From positions 1 to 64,000 of IMG/VR virus record IMGVR_UViG_3300044614_000912: a stretch of 64,000 nt of DNA; one strand, 5' to 3'. The position numbers and the translations under genes were made by a program. This document shows, piece after piece, positions 38,141 to 47,727 of this stretch. The stretch comes from a virus. The stretch's first letter is position 1, and every line of letters begins with the position of its first letter. The notes beneath the pieces are model-generated. The model made no database searches, had not been told where the DNA came from, and saw only the letters and a list, made by a program, of their open reading frames with translations.

Positions 38141-38770
38141 ATGAAAATACAGATTCAACAAATCAGAGATATAATAGATTCCATATTTTCTAACTCTGGT
38201 TATAACATAAAGAATCTAAATCTACAATTCCCACACCCTCTGGATATGAAAATAACCAGAAACAATGAGGATATTACATTAACCTTTACGCAGTCTATGC
38301 CAAAGGTGACATGGAAGAAATTCATCTCTTTGTCTGCTAGAATTATTGGTATCACGCTTGGAGAAACCGGTGGAGTTCTAAAATTAAAATATTTACCAGA
38401 TATAACGTTTTCTTATGATGATTCATCAACAGAACAATTATTTGGTAAGTCATATAATTTTTACGACATAGAAGAAGATATCTATTCAGAATATGAGGAT
38501 GAAGAAAGTCGCATCGTGGCAAAAAAGTGCTTGCACTATGCGTCTGAATGGGCTACAATAGCAAGTCAAGGATGTGATTTTGCTTCCGCAACTCCTATCA
38601 CAAGAAGAAAGCTCAAAAAAGATTGCAAACAGTTTGTAATGGATAACATCAAAAATGATCCAGAAATTCAAGCTGGATCGGTTATCCTAACATTTTTGTT
38701 TTTCTATGTTGTTCTTCCTGTGATTTTGAAGTTTATACTTGAAAGGCTATTCAAAAAGCTTTTCAACTGA
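38141..38770 (+). CDS. Hypothetical protein with C-terminal membrane anchor
   Basis: Two hundred and nine residues; soluble strand-rich N-terminus, acidic middle (DIEEDIYSEYEDEESR), cysteines at CLHYASEWATIASQGC, and a C-terminal transmembrane helix (VILTFLFFYVVLPVILKFIL) with a basic end. Tail-anchored topology. No family recognised. Confidence 0.66.
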   Translation: MKIQIQQIRDIIDSIFSNSGYNIKNLNLQFPHPLDMKITRNNEDITLTFTQSMPKVTWKKFISLSARIIGITLGETGGVLKLKYLPDITFSYDDSSTEQLFGKSYNFYDIEEDIYSEYEDEESRIVAKKCLHYASEWATIASQGCDFASATPITRRKLKKDCKQFVMDNIKNDPEIQAGSVILTFLFFYVVLPVILKFILERLFKKLFN

Positions 38771-38811
38771 TATTGATTTCGACAAAACAATTTATTTAGA
38801 GGGGATACTAT

Positions 38812-41040
38812 ATGCAGGTTCAGAAGAGGAACGGCAGTCTTGAGGCATATACCGTAGAAAAGATTCATAAGGTAGTAGAGTGGGCGATTAGTGGTATAAA
38901 TAATGTTTCTTGGTCAGATATTGAAATGAATGCCAAGCTCTCTCTAAGAGATGGCATAACCACTCAAGAGATTCATCAGATTTTAATCAAGTCTGCTAAT
39001 GATCTTACTTCTCCTAGCAAGCCCAACTATCAGTATGTTGCGTCAAGACTCTTAAACATGTCTCTTCGCAAAGACCTATGGGAAAAGTACGATAACCCGC
39101 CATCACTTTACAGTCATATCTCTTCAAATATAGAGGATGGCATATACGACGAAACCCTATTAACAAAGTGGAGCAAATCTGATATAGAGAAAATCGAACA
39201 GGCCATTGATCACGACAGAGATTACCTATTTACCTACGCTGGATTGCAGCAACTAATAGATAAATATCTTGTAAAAAATAGGTCAACGGGCAAAATATAT
39301 GAAACCCCACAATTTGCATACATCTGTATTGCACTATCTTTATTTAACACAATTGAAGAAGTTGAAGAAGCATATGAATGTTTTTCTACATTCAAGATCA
39401 ATCTACCCACCCCAATCATGGCTGGCGTAAGAACTAAAATTAAACAATTTGCCAGTTGCGTTCTCGTAGATGTTGAGGATGATTTAGGCTCTATCTTTTC
39501 TAGCGTTCATGCCGTGGGAAAGTATACAGCAAGAAGGGCTGGAATTGGACTAAATATTGGGAGAATACGACCTATCAATTCAAGTATTCGCGGCGGTGAA
39601 GTAATACACACCGGTCTTATCCCATACTTAAAGATATTTGAGTCTACCGTAAAGGCCACAAGTCAAAATGGAATTCGTGGAGGATCAGCGACGGTTCACA
39701 TTCCCTTTTGGCACTATGAGATAGAAGATATTGTGGCATTAAAGAATAATGCAGGAACAGACGATAATAGAGTAAGAAAGCTCGACTATTCCGTTCAATT
39801 CAATAAGCTATTCTATGAACGTCTAATTAAGAATGAGGATATTACCCTATTCAGTCCAGAAGAAACTGGTGGGCTGTATAGTTCAATGAATGACAATGAA
39901 GACTTCAAAAAGCTTTATGAAAAGTATGAAAATAGCAGATACGTAAAGATGAAGAAAAAGATTAGTGCCAGAAAGTTAGCAGAAATCTTTGCCAAGGAAA
40001 GACTAGAAACTGGTCGCATTTATGTTATGAATATTGATAATGCCAATGAGCATGGCTCTTGGTCAGTTCCTGTCTATATGAGCAATCTATGTCAAGAAAT
40101 TATTCATCCGACAATACCCATTCATTCCATTGATGATCCAAACGGAGAAATTGGTATTTGTATTTTGTCTGCTTTAAATCTATTAGAGCTAGAATCCGAC
40201 GATGATATAGAGCAAGCTTGTTCAATTGCAGTAAGAACGTTGGAATCAATTATTGACTACCAAGATTATCCTGTTCTTGCTGGAGAAAACTTTACAAAAA
40301 ATAGAAGATCGTTAGGTATCGGCATTACTAATTTTGCTGGATACTTGGCGAAGAACAAATTAAAATATGATGATCCAGAGACTCTCAAATTAGTTCATGA
40401 GACTATGGAAAAAATACAATGGCATTTACTCAACGAATCTTGCAAATTAGCAGAAAAATTGGGTCCATGCAATAAGTTTGCGGAAACAAAATATGCCAAT
40501 GGCTTGCTACCAATAGATTGGTACAAAAAAACAGTTGACGAACTTGTGACCCCGCAGTATACTATGGATTGGGAGAGTCTAAGGCAGAGAATATCAAAGC
40601 ATGGGCTAAGACACTCTACCCTTACTGCCATCATGCCTTGTGAATCTTCTAGCGTCATTCAGAATAGCACTAATGGAATAGAACCAGTAAGAAGCCTTAT
40701 GTCATATAAGAAGGCAAAAAACGGAGTTCTAAAACAGCTAGTGCCAAATTATGCCTCTAGAAAAAACTATTATACCCTAGCGTGGGAAATGGAAGACAAC
40801 AAGGCGATTTTAAATATTTGTGCGGTCTTGCAGAAATTTGTCGATATGAGTATTAGCGTCAATCTATATTACAATTATTCCCATTATCCTGACGGCAATA
40901 TTCCGTTGAGTATTTTGATCAAAGATCAAATTTACGGGTATAAATATGGTGTGAAGAACTTTTATTACTGCAATACTCCTGACGGTGACGGTCAAACAGA
41001 AAAGTCTTCGGGTTGTGAATCCGGTTCTTGTGCAATATAA
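38812..41040 (+). CDS. nrdA: Class Ia ribonucleotide reductase, large subunit
   Basis: Reduces NDPs to dNDPs with NrdB. The 742-residue protein has an N-terminal ATP cone (VQKRNGSLEAYTVEKIHKVV), active-site cysteines in FASCVLVDVEDD, MSNLCQEIIHP (NxCxE) and GICILSALNL, the SATVHIPFWHYEIED loop and PCESSSVIQNSTNGIEPV. The C-terminal redox pair is CESGSC. GAGGGG ribosome site upstream. Intact, unlike the split nrdA of some T4-like phages. Confidence 0.96.
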   Translation: MQVQKRNGSLEAYTVEKIHKVVEWAISGINNVSWSDIEMNAKLSLRDGITTQEIHQILIKSANDLTSPSKPNYQYVASRLLNMSLRKDLWEKYDNPPSLYSHISSNIEDGIYDETLLTKWSKSDIEKIEQAIDHDRDYLFTYAGLQQLIDKYLVKNRSTGKIYETPQFAYICIALSLFNTIEEVEEAYECFSTFKINLPTPIMAGVRTKIKQFASCVLVDVEDDLGSIFSSVHAVGKYTARRAGIGLNIGRIRPINSSIRGGEVIHTGLIPYLKIFESTVKATSQNGIRGGSATVHIPFWHYEIEDIVALKNNAGTDDNRVRKLDYSVQFNKLFYERLIKNEDITLFSPEETGGLYSSMNDNEDFKKLYEKYENSRYVKMKKKISARKLAEIFAKERLETGRIYVMNIDNANEHGSWSVPVYMSNLCQEIIHPTIPIHSIDDPNGEIGICILSALNLLELESDDDIEQACSIAVRTLESIIDYQDYPVLAGENFTKNRRSLGIGITNFAGYLAKNKLKYDDPETLKLVHETMEKIQWHLLNESCKLAEKLGPCNKFAETKYANGLLPIDWYKKTVDELVTPQYTMDWESLRQRISKHGLRHSTLTAIMPCESSSVIQNSTNGIEPVRSLMSYKKAKNGVLKQLVPNYASRKNYYTLAWEMEDNKAILNICAVLQKFVDMSISVNLYYNYSHYPDGNIPLSILIKDQIYGYKYGVKNFYYCNTPDGDGQTEKSSGCESGSCAI

Positions 41041-41049
41041 GGAGTACAT

Positions 41050-42129
41050 ATGAAAACAATACTAAATAAGCATAACGTTGATTACTTGGCACAACCCCTT
41101 TTCTTGGGAGAAGACCTGTCCCTACAGAGATATGACAAGTTCAAATATCCTGTATTCTTTGATTTATACAAAAAACAGCTAGAATTCTTTTGGAGGCCAG
41201 AAGAAATAGAGCTGAAGAAAGATCGTAACGATTTCAAAAATGACGATGTAATGTCAGAAAATGAGCGTTTCATCTTTACATCCAATTTAAAATACCAAAC
41301 AATGATGGATAGCGTAATCTGTCGTGGAGTTCCTACGCTAACAGAATATGTTTCTAATCCAGAATTAGAAGCATGTATGAACGTATGGCAATTCTTTGAA
41401 CAAATTCATAGCTACAGTTACACATATATCATCAAGAACGTTTATAGCAATCCAAGCGAAATATTAGATAGCTGCTTAACAGATAAAGAAATTCTAAAAC
41501 GAGCCAATGTGGCTATCAAAGAATATAACGCCCTGAGAGAAATAGGACATTCCGGCAAGCTTAAAGACATTAAAAAGCAGATTTACCTAACTCTCGTAAG
41601 CGTTAATATACTTGAAGCTGTTCGTTTTTATGTCTCTTTTATTTGTGCATTTGCATTTGCTGAAAATAAGAAAATGATAGGCAATGCCGATATTATTAAA
41701 TTGATCAAACGTGATGAGGCTTTACATCTTTATAATACCCAAGAGATTCTTAAGATTTTACATACCAATCCAGACGAAGGATTTGTAAAGATCGCAGAAG
41801 AGTGCCAAGAAGATGCGGTGAAAATGTTTGAATCAGCCGCTACAGAGGAAAAGGCTTGGTCAGAATATCTCTTTAAAGATGGGTCAATTATTGGCTTAAA
41901 TGAAAAGGTCATGGCCGACTATATAGATTGGCTTTGTATGACCAGAAGAAAAAATATTGGCCTACCATATGATAAGGGTTGCAGAAATCCCATCGCTGGA
42001 TGGACCGATCCTTGGATGAATAGTGAGTCTGTACAGGTAGCACCGCAGGAACACGAAATTACTTCATACAAAATTGGTGCTAGCAAGAACGATCTTGAAG
42101 ATACTGACTTTGGAGGAATCGAACTATGA
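41050..42129 (+). CDS. nrdB: Class Ia ribonucleotide reductase, small subunit
   Basis: Provides the tyrosyl radical for NrdA. The 359-residue protein shows the di-iron ligands in ENERFIFTSNLKYQ, FFEQIHSYSYTYI (ExxH), VRFYVSFICAFAFAE and KRDEALHL (ExxH). C-terminal acidic tail with DTDFGGIEL fits the NrdA-binding peptide. Ten bases after nrdA with AAGGAG; TGA/ATG overlap with the dUTPase. Confidence 0.95.
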   Translation: MKTILNKHNVDYLAQPLFLGEDLSLQRYDKFKYPVFFDLYKKQLEFFWRPEEIELKKDRNDFKNDDVMSENERFIFTSNLKYQTMMDSVICRGVPTLTEYVSNPELEACMNVWQFFEQIHSYSYTYIIKNVYSNPSEILDSCLTDKEILKRANVAIKEYNALREIGHSGKLKDIKKQIYLTLVSVNILEAVRFYVSFICAFAFAENKKMIGNADIIKLIKRDEALHLYNTQEILKILHTNPDEGFVKIAEECQEDAVKMFESAATEEKAWSEYLFKDGSIIGLNEKVMADYIDWLCMTRRKNIGLPYDKGCRNPIAGWTDPWMNSESVQVAPQEHEITSYKIGASKNDLEDTDFGGIEL

Positions 42130-42557
42130 CAACAAGCACCGTGAAGGTTGTGTTACTCAACGAATTGGCAAAAATGCCAACAAAAACAAATCTTACTGAT
42201 GCCGGATTTGATTTATACTCAATTATTAACACCGTCATCCCATCAAAACAACGCAAGACTGTCAGCACCGGAATATCGCTAGAAATGCCAGAACATTTTG
42301 CTGGTTTAATTTGGCCTAGATCGGGCCTATCTGTTAAACAAGGTATAGATGTTCTAGCAGGAGTAGTGGATAGCGGATATAGAGGAGAAATAATGGTTTG
42401 TTTATACAACACTTCTGACGAAAATGTTACTATAAACACCGGGGATAGAATCGCTCAGATTATATTCCAAGAGGTTCCTCGCGTACTTATGGAGGTCCAT
42501 GACTCGTTAGGTTCCTCGCAACGAGGAGACAACGGCTTTGGCAGCAGCGGAAAATAA
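42126..42557 (+). CDS. dut: dUTPase
   Basis: Hydrolyses dUTP to dUMP, preventing uracil incorporation and feeding ThyX. All five trimeric-dUTPase motifs are visible: DAGFDLYS (I), PRSGLSVKQGIDVLAGVVDSGYRGE (II-III, catalytic Asp), NTGDRIAQIIF (IV) and RGDNGFGSSGK (V). 143 residues. Coupled to nrdB and overlapping phoH by 20 bases. Confidence 0.96.
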   Translation: MTTSTVKVVLLNELAKMPTKTNLTDAGFDLYSIINTVIPSKQRKTVSTGISLEMPEHFAGLIWPRSGLSVKQGIDVLAGVVDSGYRGEIMVCLYNTSDENVTINTGDRIAQIIFQEVPRVLMEVHDSLGSSQRGDNGFGSSGK

Positions 42558-43224
42558 CAACTCGAAAAAAAATAAGAAAGCTAGAAATAGAAATCAACCA
42601 AAAGAAAATGTTCTCGTAGCAAAGACAGAAAACCAAAAAACATATATCAGATCAATAGTAGAAAATGATATCACATTTTGTACTGGACCGTCTGGAACCG
42701 GTAAATCTTTTATAGCTGCCGGTATTGCCGCTGAACATCTTGTAAAAGATAAGATTGAGACTATAATAGTAACAAGGCCATTAATTTGTACTGGTAAAGA
42801 TATCGGATCATTACCCGGAGAATTGAATGAAAAGATTAAACCATATTTACAACCAATGGAAGAGAATTTAAAATACTTTCTTGGAAGAGATAAGTTTGGA
42901 TTATATTTCAATACCAGACGCATCAAATTTGAACCCCTAGAAACAATGCGTGGTGCAACATTTCATAATGCTTACATGATTCTTGATGAAGCACAGAATT
43001 GTACATTAGAACAGATAAAAATGTTTATTACGCGAATGGGTGAAAATTCCAAAGTCATTATCAACGGAGATACCAAACAGACTGATCTTTACAATAATAC
43101 CGGTTTATCATATTGCTTGAATAAACTCAGTGATATAAATGGTATCGGTATTTGCGAGTTAGGATATAGTGATATTCAAAGAAATGGAATATTAGGAGCT
43201 GTATTACACGCTTTAGAATCTTGA
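42538..43224 (+). CDS. phoH: PhoH-like ATPase
   Basis: A 228-residue P-loop ATPase of the PhoH family, common in marine and freshwater phages. Walker A GPSGTGKSF, VTRPLICTGKDIGSLPGELNEKI, Walker B AYMILDEAQNCT and NGDTKQTDL are diagnostic. Proposed roles are RNA helicase-like metabolism or phosphate stress; unproven. No ATG fits: the start is most likely the TTG at 42538, after GAGGAG. Confidence 0.92.
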   Translation: MAAAENNNSKKNKKARNRNQPKENVLVAKTENQKTYIRSIVENDITFCTGPSGTGKSFIAAGIAAEHLVKDKIETIIVTRPLICTGKDIGSLPGELNEKIKPYLQPMEENLKYFLGRDKFGLYFNTRRIKFEPLETMRGATFHNAYMILDEAQNCTLEQIKMFITRMGENSKVIINGDTKQTDLYNNTGLSYCLNKLSDINGIGICELGYSDIQRNGILGAVLHALES

Positions 43225-43231
43225 GGACAAA

Positions 43232-43585
43232 ATGTTATATGATTATAGGTGCGACAATTGTTCGCACGAATTAAAGGATGTTTATCAGTCTATCAAAGAT
43301 AATGCTCTCACGGAGTGTCCTGCTTGTGGAAAGGACACTCTGTGTAGAGTAATATATGGTGGACTAGGATCGTTTATGAAGGAAGCCAAGACTATAGGCC
43401 AGTTAGCAGATAAAAATTGGTCAAAGATGGGTTCTTATCAAAAATCAGAAATAGAACACGAACGCAAGTCTCAACAAAAAGAAGAAGCTTCGCCCTTCTC
43501 TTCCTTTGGCAATGCTTCAAGAAAAGAAATTGGCAAAATGACACCGGCTCAAAAAAAGAAATATATTATCACAGGTGAAAAATGA
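43232..43585 (+). CDS. FmdB-family zinc-ribbon protein
   Basis: One hundred and seventeen residues with the FmdB/CxxC-SSSS zinc ribbon at the N-terminus: YDYRCDNCSHELKDV and ECPACGKDTLCRVIYGG. Charged helical C-terminus. Such ribbons are often called putative regulators; in phages they may contact nucleic acid or polymerase. ATGA junction to the next gene. Confidence 0.83.
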   Translation: MLYDYRCDNCSHELKDVYQSIKDNALTECPACGKDTLCRVIYGGLGSFMKEAKTIGQLADKNWSKMGSYQKSEIEHERKSQQKEEASPFSSFGNASRKEIGKMTPAQKKKYIITGEK

Positions 43586-43923
43586 AGTTTATTCAGTCTC
43601 ATTTGGATGTTGAAAACAATAAAACATCTACTCAGAATCTTTTTGACGATAAGGGAAATCCACTCAATGACGAGAAAGATAGGGTTTGGGCTAAGAATCT
43701 AGTAATAGATTTAGGGCACAATCAGCATCAGCATCAATATTTTATCCGCACGTATAACAATATCCCTCTTGACCCTATGGGTCCAGAAGCTGGTAGAGAT
43801 ATTTGGAGAAGAACAGAACTCAAGTCTGTATCTCAGAAAACCTTTGACTATTATATGTTATATCTAAGGTCAAAGAATGGACTTTATATGACAAGGGCAC
43901 AAAGGAGTTTTATCAATGGCTAG
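43582..43923 (+). CDS. Hypothetical conserved-type protein
   Basis: One hundred and thirteen residues with a His/Gln-rich GHNQHQHQYFIRTYNNIPLDP segment and DIWRRTELKSVSQKTFDYYMLYL. The pattern suggests a phage-specific family of unknown function. Overlaps neighbours at both ends. Confidence 0.66.
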   Translation: MKFIQSHLDVENNKTSTQNLFDDKGNPLNDEKDRVWAKNLVIDLGHNQHQHQYFIRTYNNIPLDPMGPEAGRDIWRRTELKSVSQKTFDYYMLYLRSKNGLYMTRAQRSFING

Positions 43924-44221
43924 TAAACGAGGACCGCTTAGTAAGGCAGAAACATTTTATATCGAAGAACATGTAAAGATGGGCCAAGATATTACAACTA
44001 TAGCCACAGATTTAGATAGGCCAGCAAAGTCAATAGAAAAATGTGTTGCTAAAGCTCAAAAAGAAAATGCACCAAAAGGATTAACGGCGTCTGATCAGTT
44101 TATTCGTAAGAATGGTGCTGTAATTATGACAGAGAATGCATCCACTATTAGTGACGCACGAAGAAAATCTACTGCAAATAAGCGCAGTACTAGCTGCGTA
44201 ATTAAAATAAAAGATGACTAA
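43916..44221 (+). CDS. Putative helix-turn-helix protein
   Basis: One hundred and one residues, basic. The N-terminal LSKAETFYIEEHVKMGQDITTIATDLDRPAKSIEKCVAKA looks like a homeodomain-like helix-turn-helix, followed by a low-complexity basic tail. Could bind DNA as a regulator. AAGGAG upstream. Confidence 0.62.
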   Translation: MASKRGPLSKAETFYIEEHVKMGQDITTIATDLDRPAKSIEKCVAKAQKENAPKGLTASDQFIRKNGAVIMTENASTISDARRKSTANKRSTSCVIKIKDD

Positions 44222-44843
44222 GCTAGAGCTAAGTAATATTACTCTTGTTTGTGCAACCTCGGACAAAATAAAAGAAACTTTAAAAGCTATTGAAATTTGT
44301 ACGAATTATGCAAACTTCGATAAAATCATACTTTTTTCAGATATTGATACAGAATACACTATAACAATTGACAAATTAAATTCCACGTTAGAATATAACA
44401 AATTTGTATATTATGAATTGCCCAAATACATCGATACTGAGTTTATTCTTAGCATTCAATGGGATGGATTTATAATTAATCCTCTGGCATGGACAGATGA
44501 ATTTTTGCAATATGATTACATTGGGGCACCTTGGCCTTGGAACCAACTTTGTGGGAATAGTGGTTTTTGTCTAAAAAGCCAAAAGTTCTTAGAGTCACAA
44601 AAAATATTATCGCAACAATATGATTTAGAGAATGATGATGTTCATGGACACCACGGATTGCACGATGATGTTATGCTATGTATAAAGTTACGTGATCAGT
44701 TTACCGAACTGGGATGCAAATATGCTACTCCAGAAGTAGGCTATAAATTTTCAACAGAATATGGTGTATATGATGAACATAAATCTTTTGGATTTCATGA
44801 CTTTAGACAACAACCACAATTTAGACACTTAATTTACGGATAA
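44214..44843 (+). CDS. DUF5672-type glycosyltransferase-like protein
   Basis: A 209-residue protein with IQWDGFIINPLAWTDEFLQYDYIGAPWPW and GNSGFCLKSQKFLES, the DUF5672 signature found beside glycan genes and related to GT-A folds. HDDVMLCIKLRDQFTELGCKYATPE is the end of the domain. Probable sugar transferase; acceptor unknown. Stands alone among replication-type genes. Confidence 0.76.
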   Translation: MTKLELSNITLVCATSDKIKETLKAIEICTNYANFDKIILFSDIDTEYTITIDKLNSTLEYNKFVYYELPKYIDTEFILSIQWDGFIINPLAWTDEFLQYDYIGAPWPWNQLCGNSGFCLKSQKFLESQKILSQQYDLENDDVHGHHGLHDDVMLCIKLRDQFTELGCKYATPEVGYKFSTEYGVYDEHKSFGFHDFRQQPQFRHLIYG

Positions 44844-44847
44844 AAAT

Positions 44848-45276
44848 ATGATTACTTCTTATGAGGCTTGGTTAGAAGAATATAGAAAAGATAAGTATAA
44901 GATATGGATTAGAGTAACCTTATCTAATGGGGCCGACGTTTATTTGCCAGAACATAAAGATTGGTTAAAACTTAAAATATATTGCGAAGAAAATAAACTT
45001 GGTATCACAAGTGTTGGATTACAGTATCGTTCTCATTCAGTGGGGGTTGATACATCCGATGCCGATGGTGTATACTTGGTTCGATCCCTTGTTGGAGTAA
45101 TGGGAGAAAATAGCAGAAATACTATAACGATTGGTAAACTGTACGGAACCGACGTTCATAAAACGCTATGGATTACTCCAGAATTGATTGAAGAAACTAA
45201 AGAAATTACGAACGTTGACGAATGCTTTAAGGAAGCGTTGATATTGAATTATGAAGAAAAAACCGGAACTATTTAA
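44848..45276 (+). CDS. Hypothetical protein
   Basis: One hundred and forty-two residues; MITSYEAWLEEYRKDKYKIW, strand-rich with GVYLVRSLVGVMGENSRNTITIGKLYG. No domain recognised. Overlaps the next gene by 26 bases. Confidence 0.63.
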   Translation: MITSYEAWLEEYRKDKYKIWIRVTLSNGADVYLPEHKDWLKLKIYCEENKLGITSVGLQYRSHSVGVDTSDADGVYLVRSLVGVMGENSRNTITIGKLYGTDVHKTLWITPELIEETKEITNVDECFKEALILNYEEKTGTI

Positions 45277-45760
45277 TAAAAATTTTCAAAAGCAATGGTC
45301 TGAAACTCATAAATACAAGCATATTCATACTGGCGAATACTGTACTTTTGAGGCGTATGTTGCAGAGTATATTGTGTTGCGAAGATCAGAAAAGTTGAAT
45401 TTGGGGAAGCCATCTTATAAATTTTGGACCAAGGGTGATCCTCTACACTGGCTTTGGAAAAAGCAATATGGTGCCGCTATCCAACTTAAAAAGAAATATA
45501 GCGAAGAAGCTATATTGAGTGCTATCAAATCTAAGGATTTTGATGGCCTTTTGGTTCTAGGCGTTCAGAATGGCAGAGGATACAAAGTTAACCCTCTAGC
45601 AGAAAAAGTGATTCAAAAGCACCAGAAACTTCTAGAAGAGTCTCAGCAGAAAATTGAAGTCAATATGAATGTTGAAACGGAAGAAAAACAGATTGAGACA
45701 AGATCGACGCAGAGCTATAATACAAAAAGGACTACCATGAACCAGTTGAGGAACCTATGA
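45251..45760 (+). CDS. Hypothetical basic protein upstream of uvsX
   Basis: One hundred and sixty-nine residues, basic and lysine-rich (GDPLHWLWKKQYGAAIQLKKKYSEE), with a winged-helix-like section KSKDFDGLLVLGVQNGRGYKVNPLAEKVIQKH and a low-complexity tail. Start/stop overlap with the recombinase gene. A DNA-binding or recombination mediator role is possible from position only. Confidence 0.65.
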   Translation: MKKKPELFNKNFQKQWSETHKYKHIHTGEYCTFEAYVAEYIVLRRSEKLNLGKPSYKFWTKGDPLHWLWKKQYGAAIQLKKKYSEEAILSAIKSKDFDGLLVLGVQNGRGYKVNPLAEKVIQKHQKLLEESQQKIEVNMNVETEEKQIETRSTQSYNTKRTTMNQLRNL

Positions 45761-46863
45761 GTAAGACAAAAAAGGCAAGTACGAAGTTTGCAGAAGACAG
45801 TGTAAGCAGTTCAATTGTTAGCAAGTATGGCGACGTTGTTCGCAGTGGTACGGAAGTACTAGACAATATCAATAGCTTATCTGTAGTTGGCGTATCGCCA
45901 GCACTAGATATCGCTTTAGGTGGAGGGTTACGCGAAGGTTCAGTCGTTGTAATGACGGGTGATCCAAAGAGCGGGAAAACAACAACTGCTTTACATTTTG
46001 CATCAAAATGTCAACAACTTGGTAAGCGTGTCATCTATGTAAACACTGAGGGTAGACTATCTAAACAAAACTTTGATGGTATCAAAGGATTACAGCCAGA
46101 TAATATTTTGATTATAGAGTCAACCGATGAAAGAGTATTATCTGCGGAAGACTTCTTGAATATCATAGAGTTTTATATCAATAATGATCCCGGCTCCTTG
46201 ATTATAGCGGACTCTCTTTCAAATATGGTTCCGGCGTGTGAATTAGAAGGAGAAGTTCGCACCGGTGTTAGAAATGCACTCCCAAGGCTCTTGTCCATGT
46301 TCTTCAAAAGAATCAGCGGAACCCTCATGAAGAACAAGACTATTTTAATATGCATCACACACAACATTGCCAACACTGGAGGTTCCCCATACGCACCACA
46401 AAAGATGGCAGATTGTGGAAATATGTTGCAATATCAAGCTGGAACAAATATGATTATAACCCATCGTGGTAAATGGCAAGTTCCAAAAGATACCGGTCCT
46501 CACGTTGGTCAGATTGCTAATTGGGTAATTAAAACTTCTAATGCTGGAGGCAGACCAAATAGCACAGCGGAAAGCTGGATTAAATATGGCATTGGAATAG
46601 ACGAAGCACAAGAAATCATACAGATTGCATGTGAGTTCAGATTGATTAAAGCTGCTGGAGCGTGGTATACGATACAATGTGCTGTAGATGAAGCAGATAA
46701 TCCTGTTGTTGCAAAGGTTCTAGAAAGCAATAGCATAAACAAAACTCCAGATGAAATAGAGAGATTTTTCAAGTTTCAAGGCATCAACAATGTGGCAGAG
46801 TTTATCAACAATAATCCATCTATTGCTAGCTTCCTGTATCAGAAAATAAAGGAGTTGCATTGA
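45757..46863 (+). CDS. uvsX: UvsX/RecA-like recombinase
   Basis: A 368-residue strand-exchange ATPase. Walker A GDPKSGKTTT, VIYVNTEGRLSKQNFDGIKG, Walker B SLIIADSLSNM and ICITHNIANTGGSPY follow the RecA/UvsX core; PALDIALGGGLREG is the conserved N-terminal loop. It should drive recombination-dependent replication and repair. TAATG-type coupling to neighbours. Confidence 0.92.
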   Translation: MSKTKKASTKFAEDSVSSSIVSKYGDVVRSGTEVLDNINSLSVVGVSPALDIALGGGLREGSVVVMTGDPKSGKTTTALHFASKCQQLGKRVIYVNTEGRLSKQNFDGIKGLQPDNILIIESTDERVLSAEDFLNIIEFYINNDPGSLIIADSLSNMVPACELEGEVRTGVRNALPRLLSMFFKRISGTLMKNKTILICITHNIANTGGSPYAPQKMADCGNMLQYQAGTNMIITHRGKWQVPKDTGPHVGQIANWVIKTSNAGGRPNSTAESWIKYGIGIDEAQEIIQIACEFRLIKAAGAWYTIQCAVDEADNPVVAKVLESNSINKTPDEIERFFKFQGINNVAEFINNNPSIASFLYQKIKELH

Positions 46864-47282
46864 AAGTTACTGGCATCAATGGTAAAGAATATGTATGGAA
46901 TCTTACTGGATATGATGTTTTTAACGACGATAAGCGTAAAAGATCAAAGTTTCATGTTAGAGCAAGGGGACTATTAAAAGAACTATTTAATAGCTATAGA
47001 ATACTAGAAGAAGTAAAACTACCGGGAAGTACAGAGTTACACAGAAAATCTGTACTGTACCTTGACTTTTACATCCCTTCGATTAAACTAGCCATAGAAG
47101 TTCATGGGCAACAGCATTATGAATTTTGCCCATTTTTTCACAAGAGCAAAGCGGATTTTTTGAAGGGAAAAGCTAGGGATGAAGATAAAATAGCTTGGTG
47201 CGAATTGAACGATATACGACTTGTAACTCTAAAATATACAGAAAGTGATGATGAGTGGCGACAAAGAATTAAAAGCATCTGA
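46860..47282 (+). CDS. PD-(D/E)XK-type endonuclease (DUF559/Vsr-like)
   Basis: One hundred and forty residues. YLDFYIPSIKLAIEVHGQQHYEF carries the D-x-n-E-x-(H/K) core of DUF559/Vsr-like nucleases, with His in place of the usual Lys, and KARDEDKIAWCELNDIRLVTLKY matches the following helix and strand. Small nucleases of this kind serve repair or host-DNA degradation; specificity is unknown. Confidence 0.74.
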   Translation: MKVTGINGKEYVWNLTGYDVFNDDKRKRSKFHVRARGLLKELFNSYRILEEVKLPGSTELHRKSVLYLDFYIPSIKLAIEVHGQQHYEFCPFFHKSKADFLKGKARDEDKIAWCELNDIRLVTLKYTESDDEWRQRIKSI

Positions 47283-47727
47283 TAGACTAGCAGAACATCT
47301 TGAGTCTATCAACAACTATATAAATAGCACTAATACGAAGTTCTCTTCTTTTAGAGAAGAGTATCTATTAGTGTCAGACTTATCAATGGATCAACTCAGA
47401 AAGTTGACTCAGCAAGAATTATTCGATGCCGCATATTTAATGTATGGATATGCCACATATATTCAAGACGAAATTAATAAAAACAAGGTTGCTTTAAGTT
47501 GGTGCCATGATCAAATGGAAAAGCTCATTGTAAAACATAATCAAGATTTCAGTCAGTATACAAAACATGAATCCAAAAAACATATTTTGTCACAAAACAA
47601 TTCATATGCAGCGGCTTTGGAAAACATGAGGGAAGTTGCAGAGGCCAGACTTAATTTATTAGATGGTAAGGTTTATGAATTAAAAAGAAAGGCAGACATT
47701 CTGCTAGAGAAAGGAAAACGACAATGA
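47251..47727 (+). CDS. Hypothetical helical protein
   Basis: One hundred and fifty-eight residues from the ATG at 47251 (an adjacent ATG at 47248 is possible). Almost entirely helical with coiled-coil stretches (ENMREVAEARLNLLDGKVYELKRKADILLEKG). Between recombinase and helicase genes, it may be a helicase loader or structural adaptor, by context only. Confidence 0.64.
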   Translation: MSGDKELKASDRLAEHLESINNYINSTNTKFSSFREEYLLVSDLSMDQLRKLTQQELFDAAYLMYGYATYIQDEINKNKVALSWCHDQMEKLIVKHNQDFSQYTKHESKKHILSQNNSYAAALENMREVAEARLNLLDGKVYELKRKADILLEKGKRQ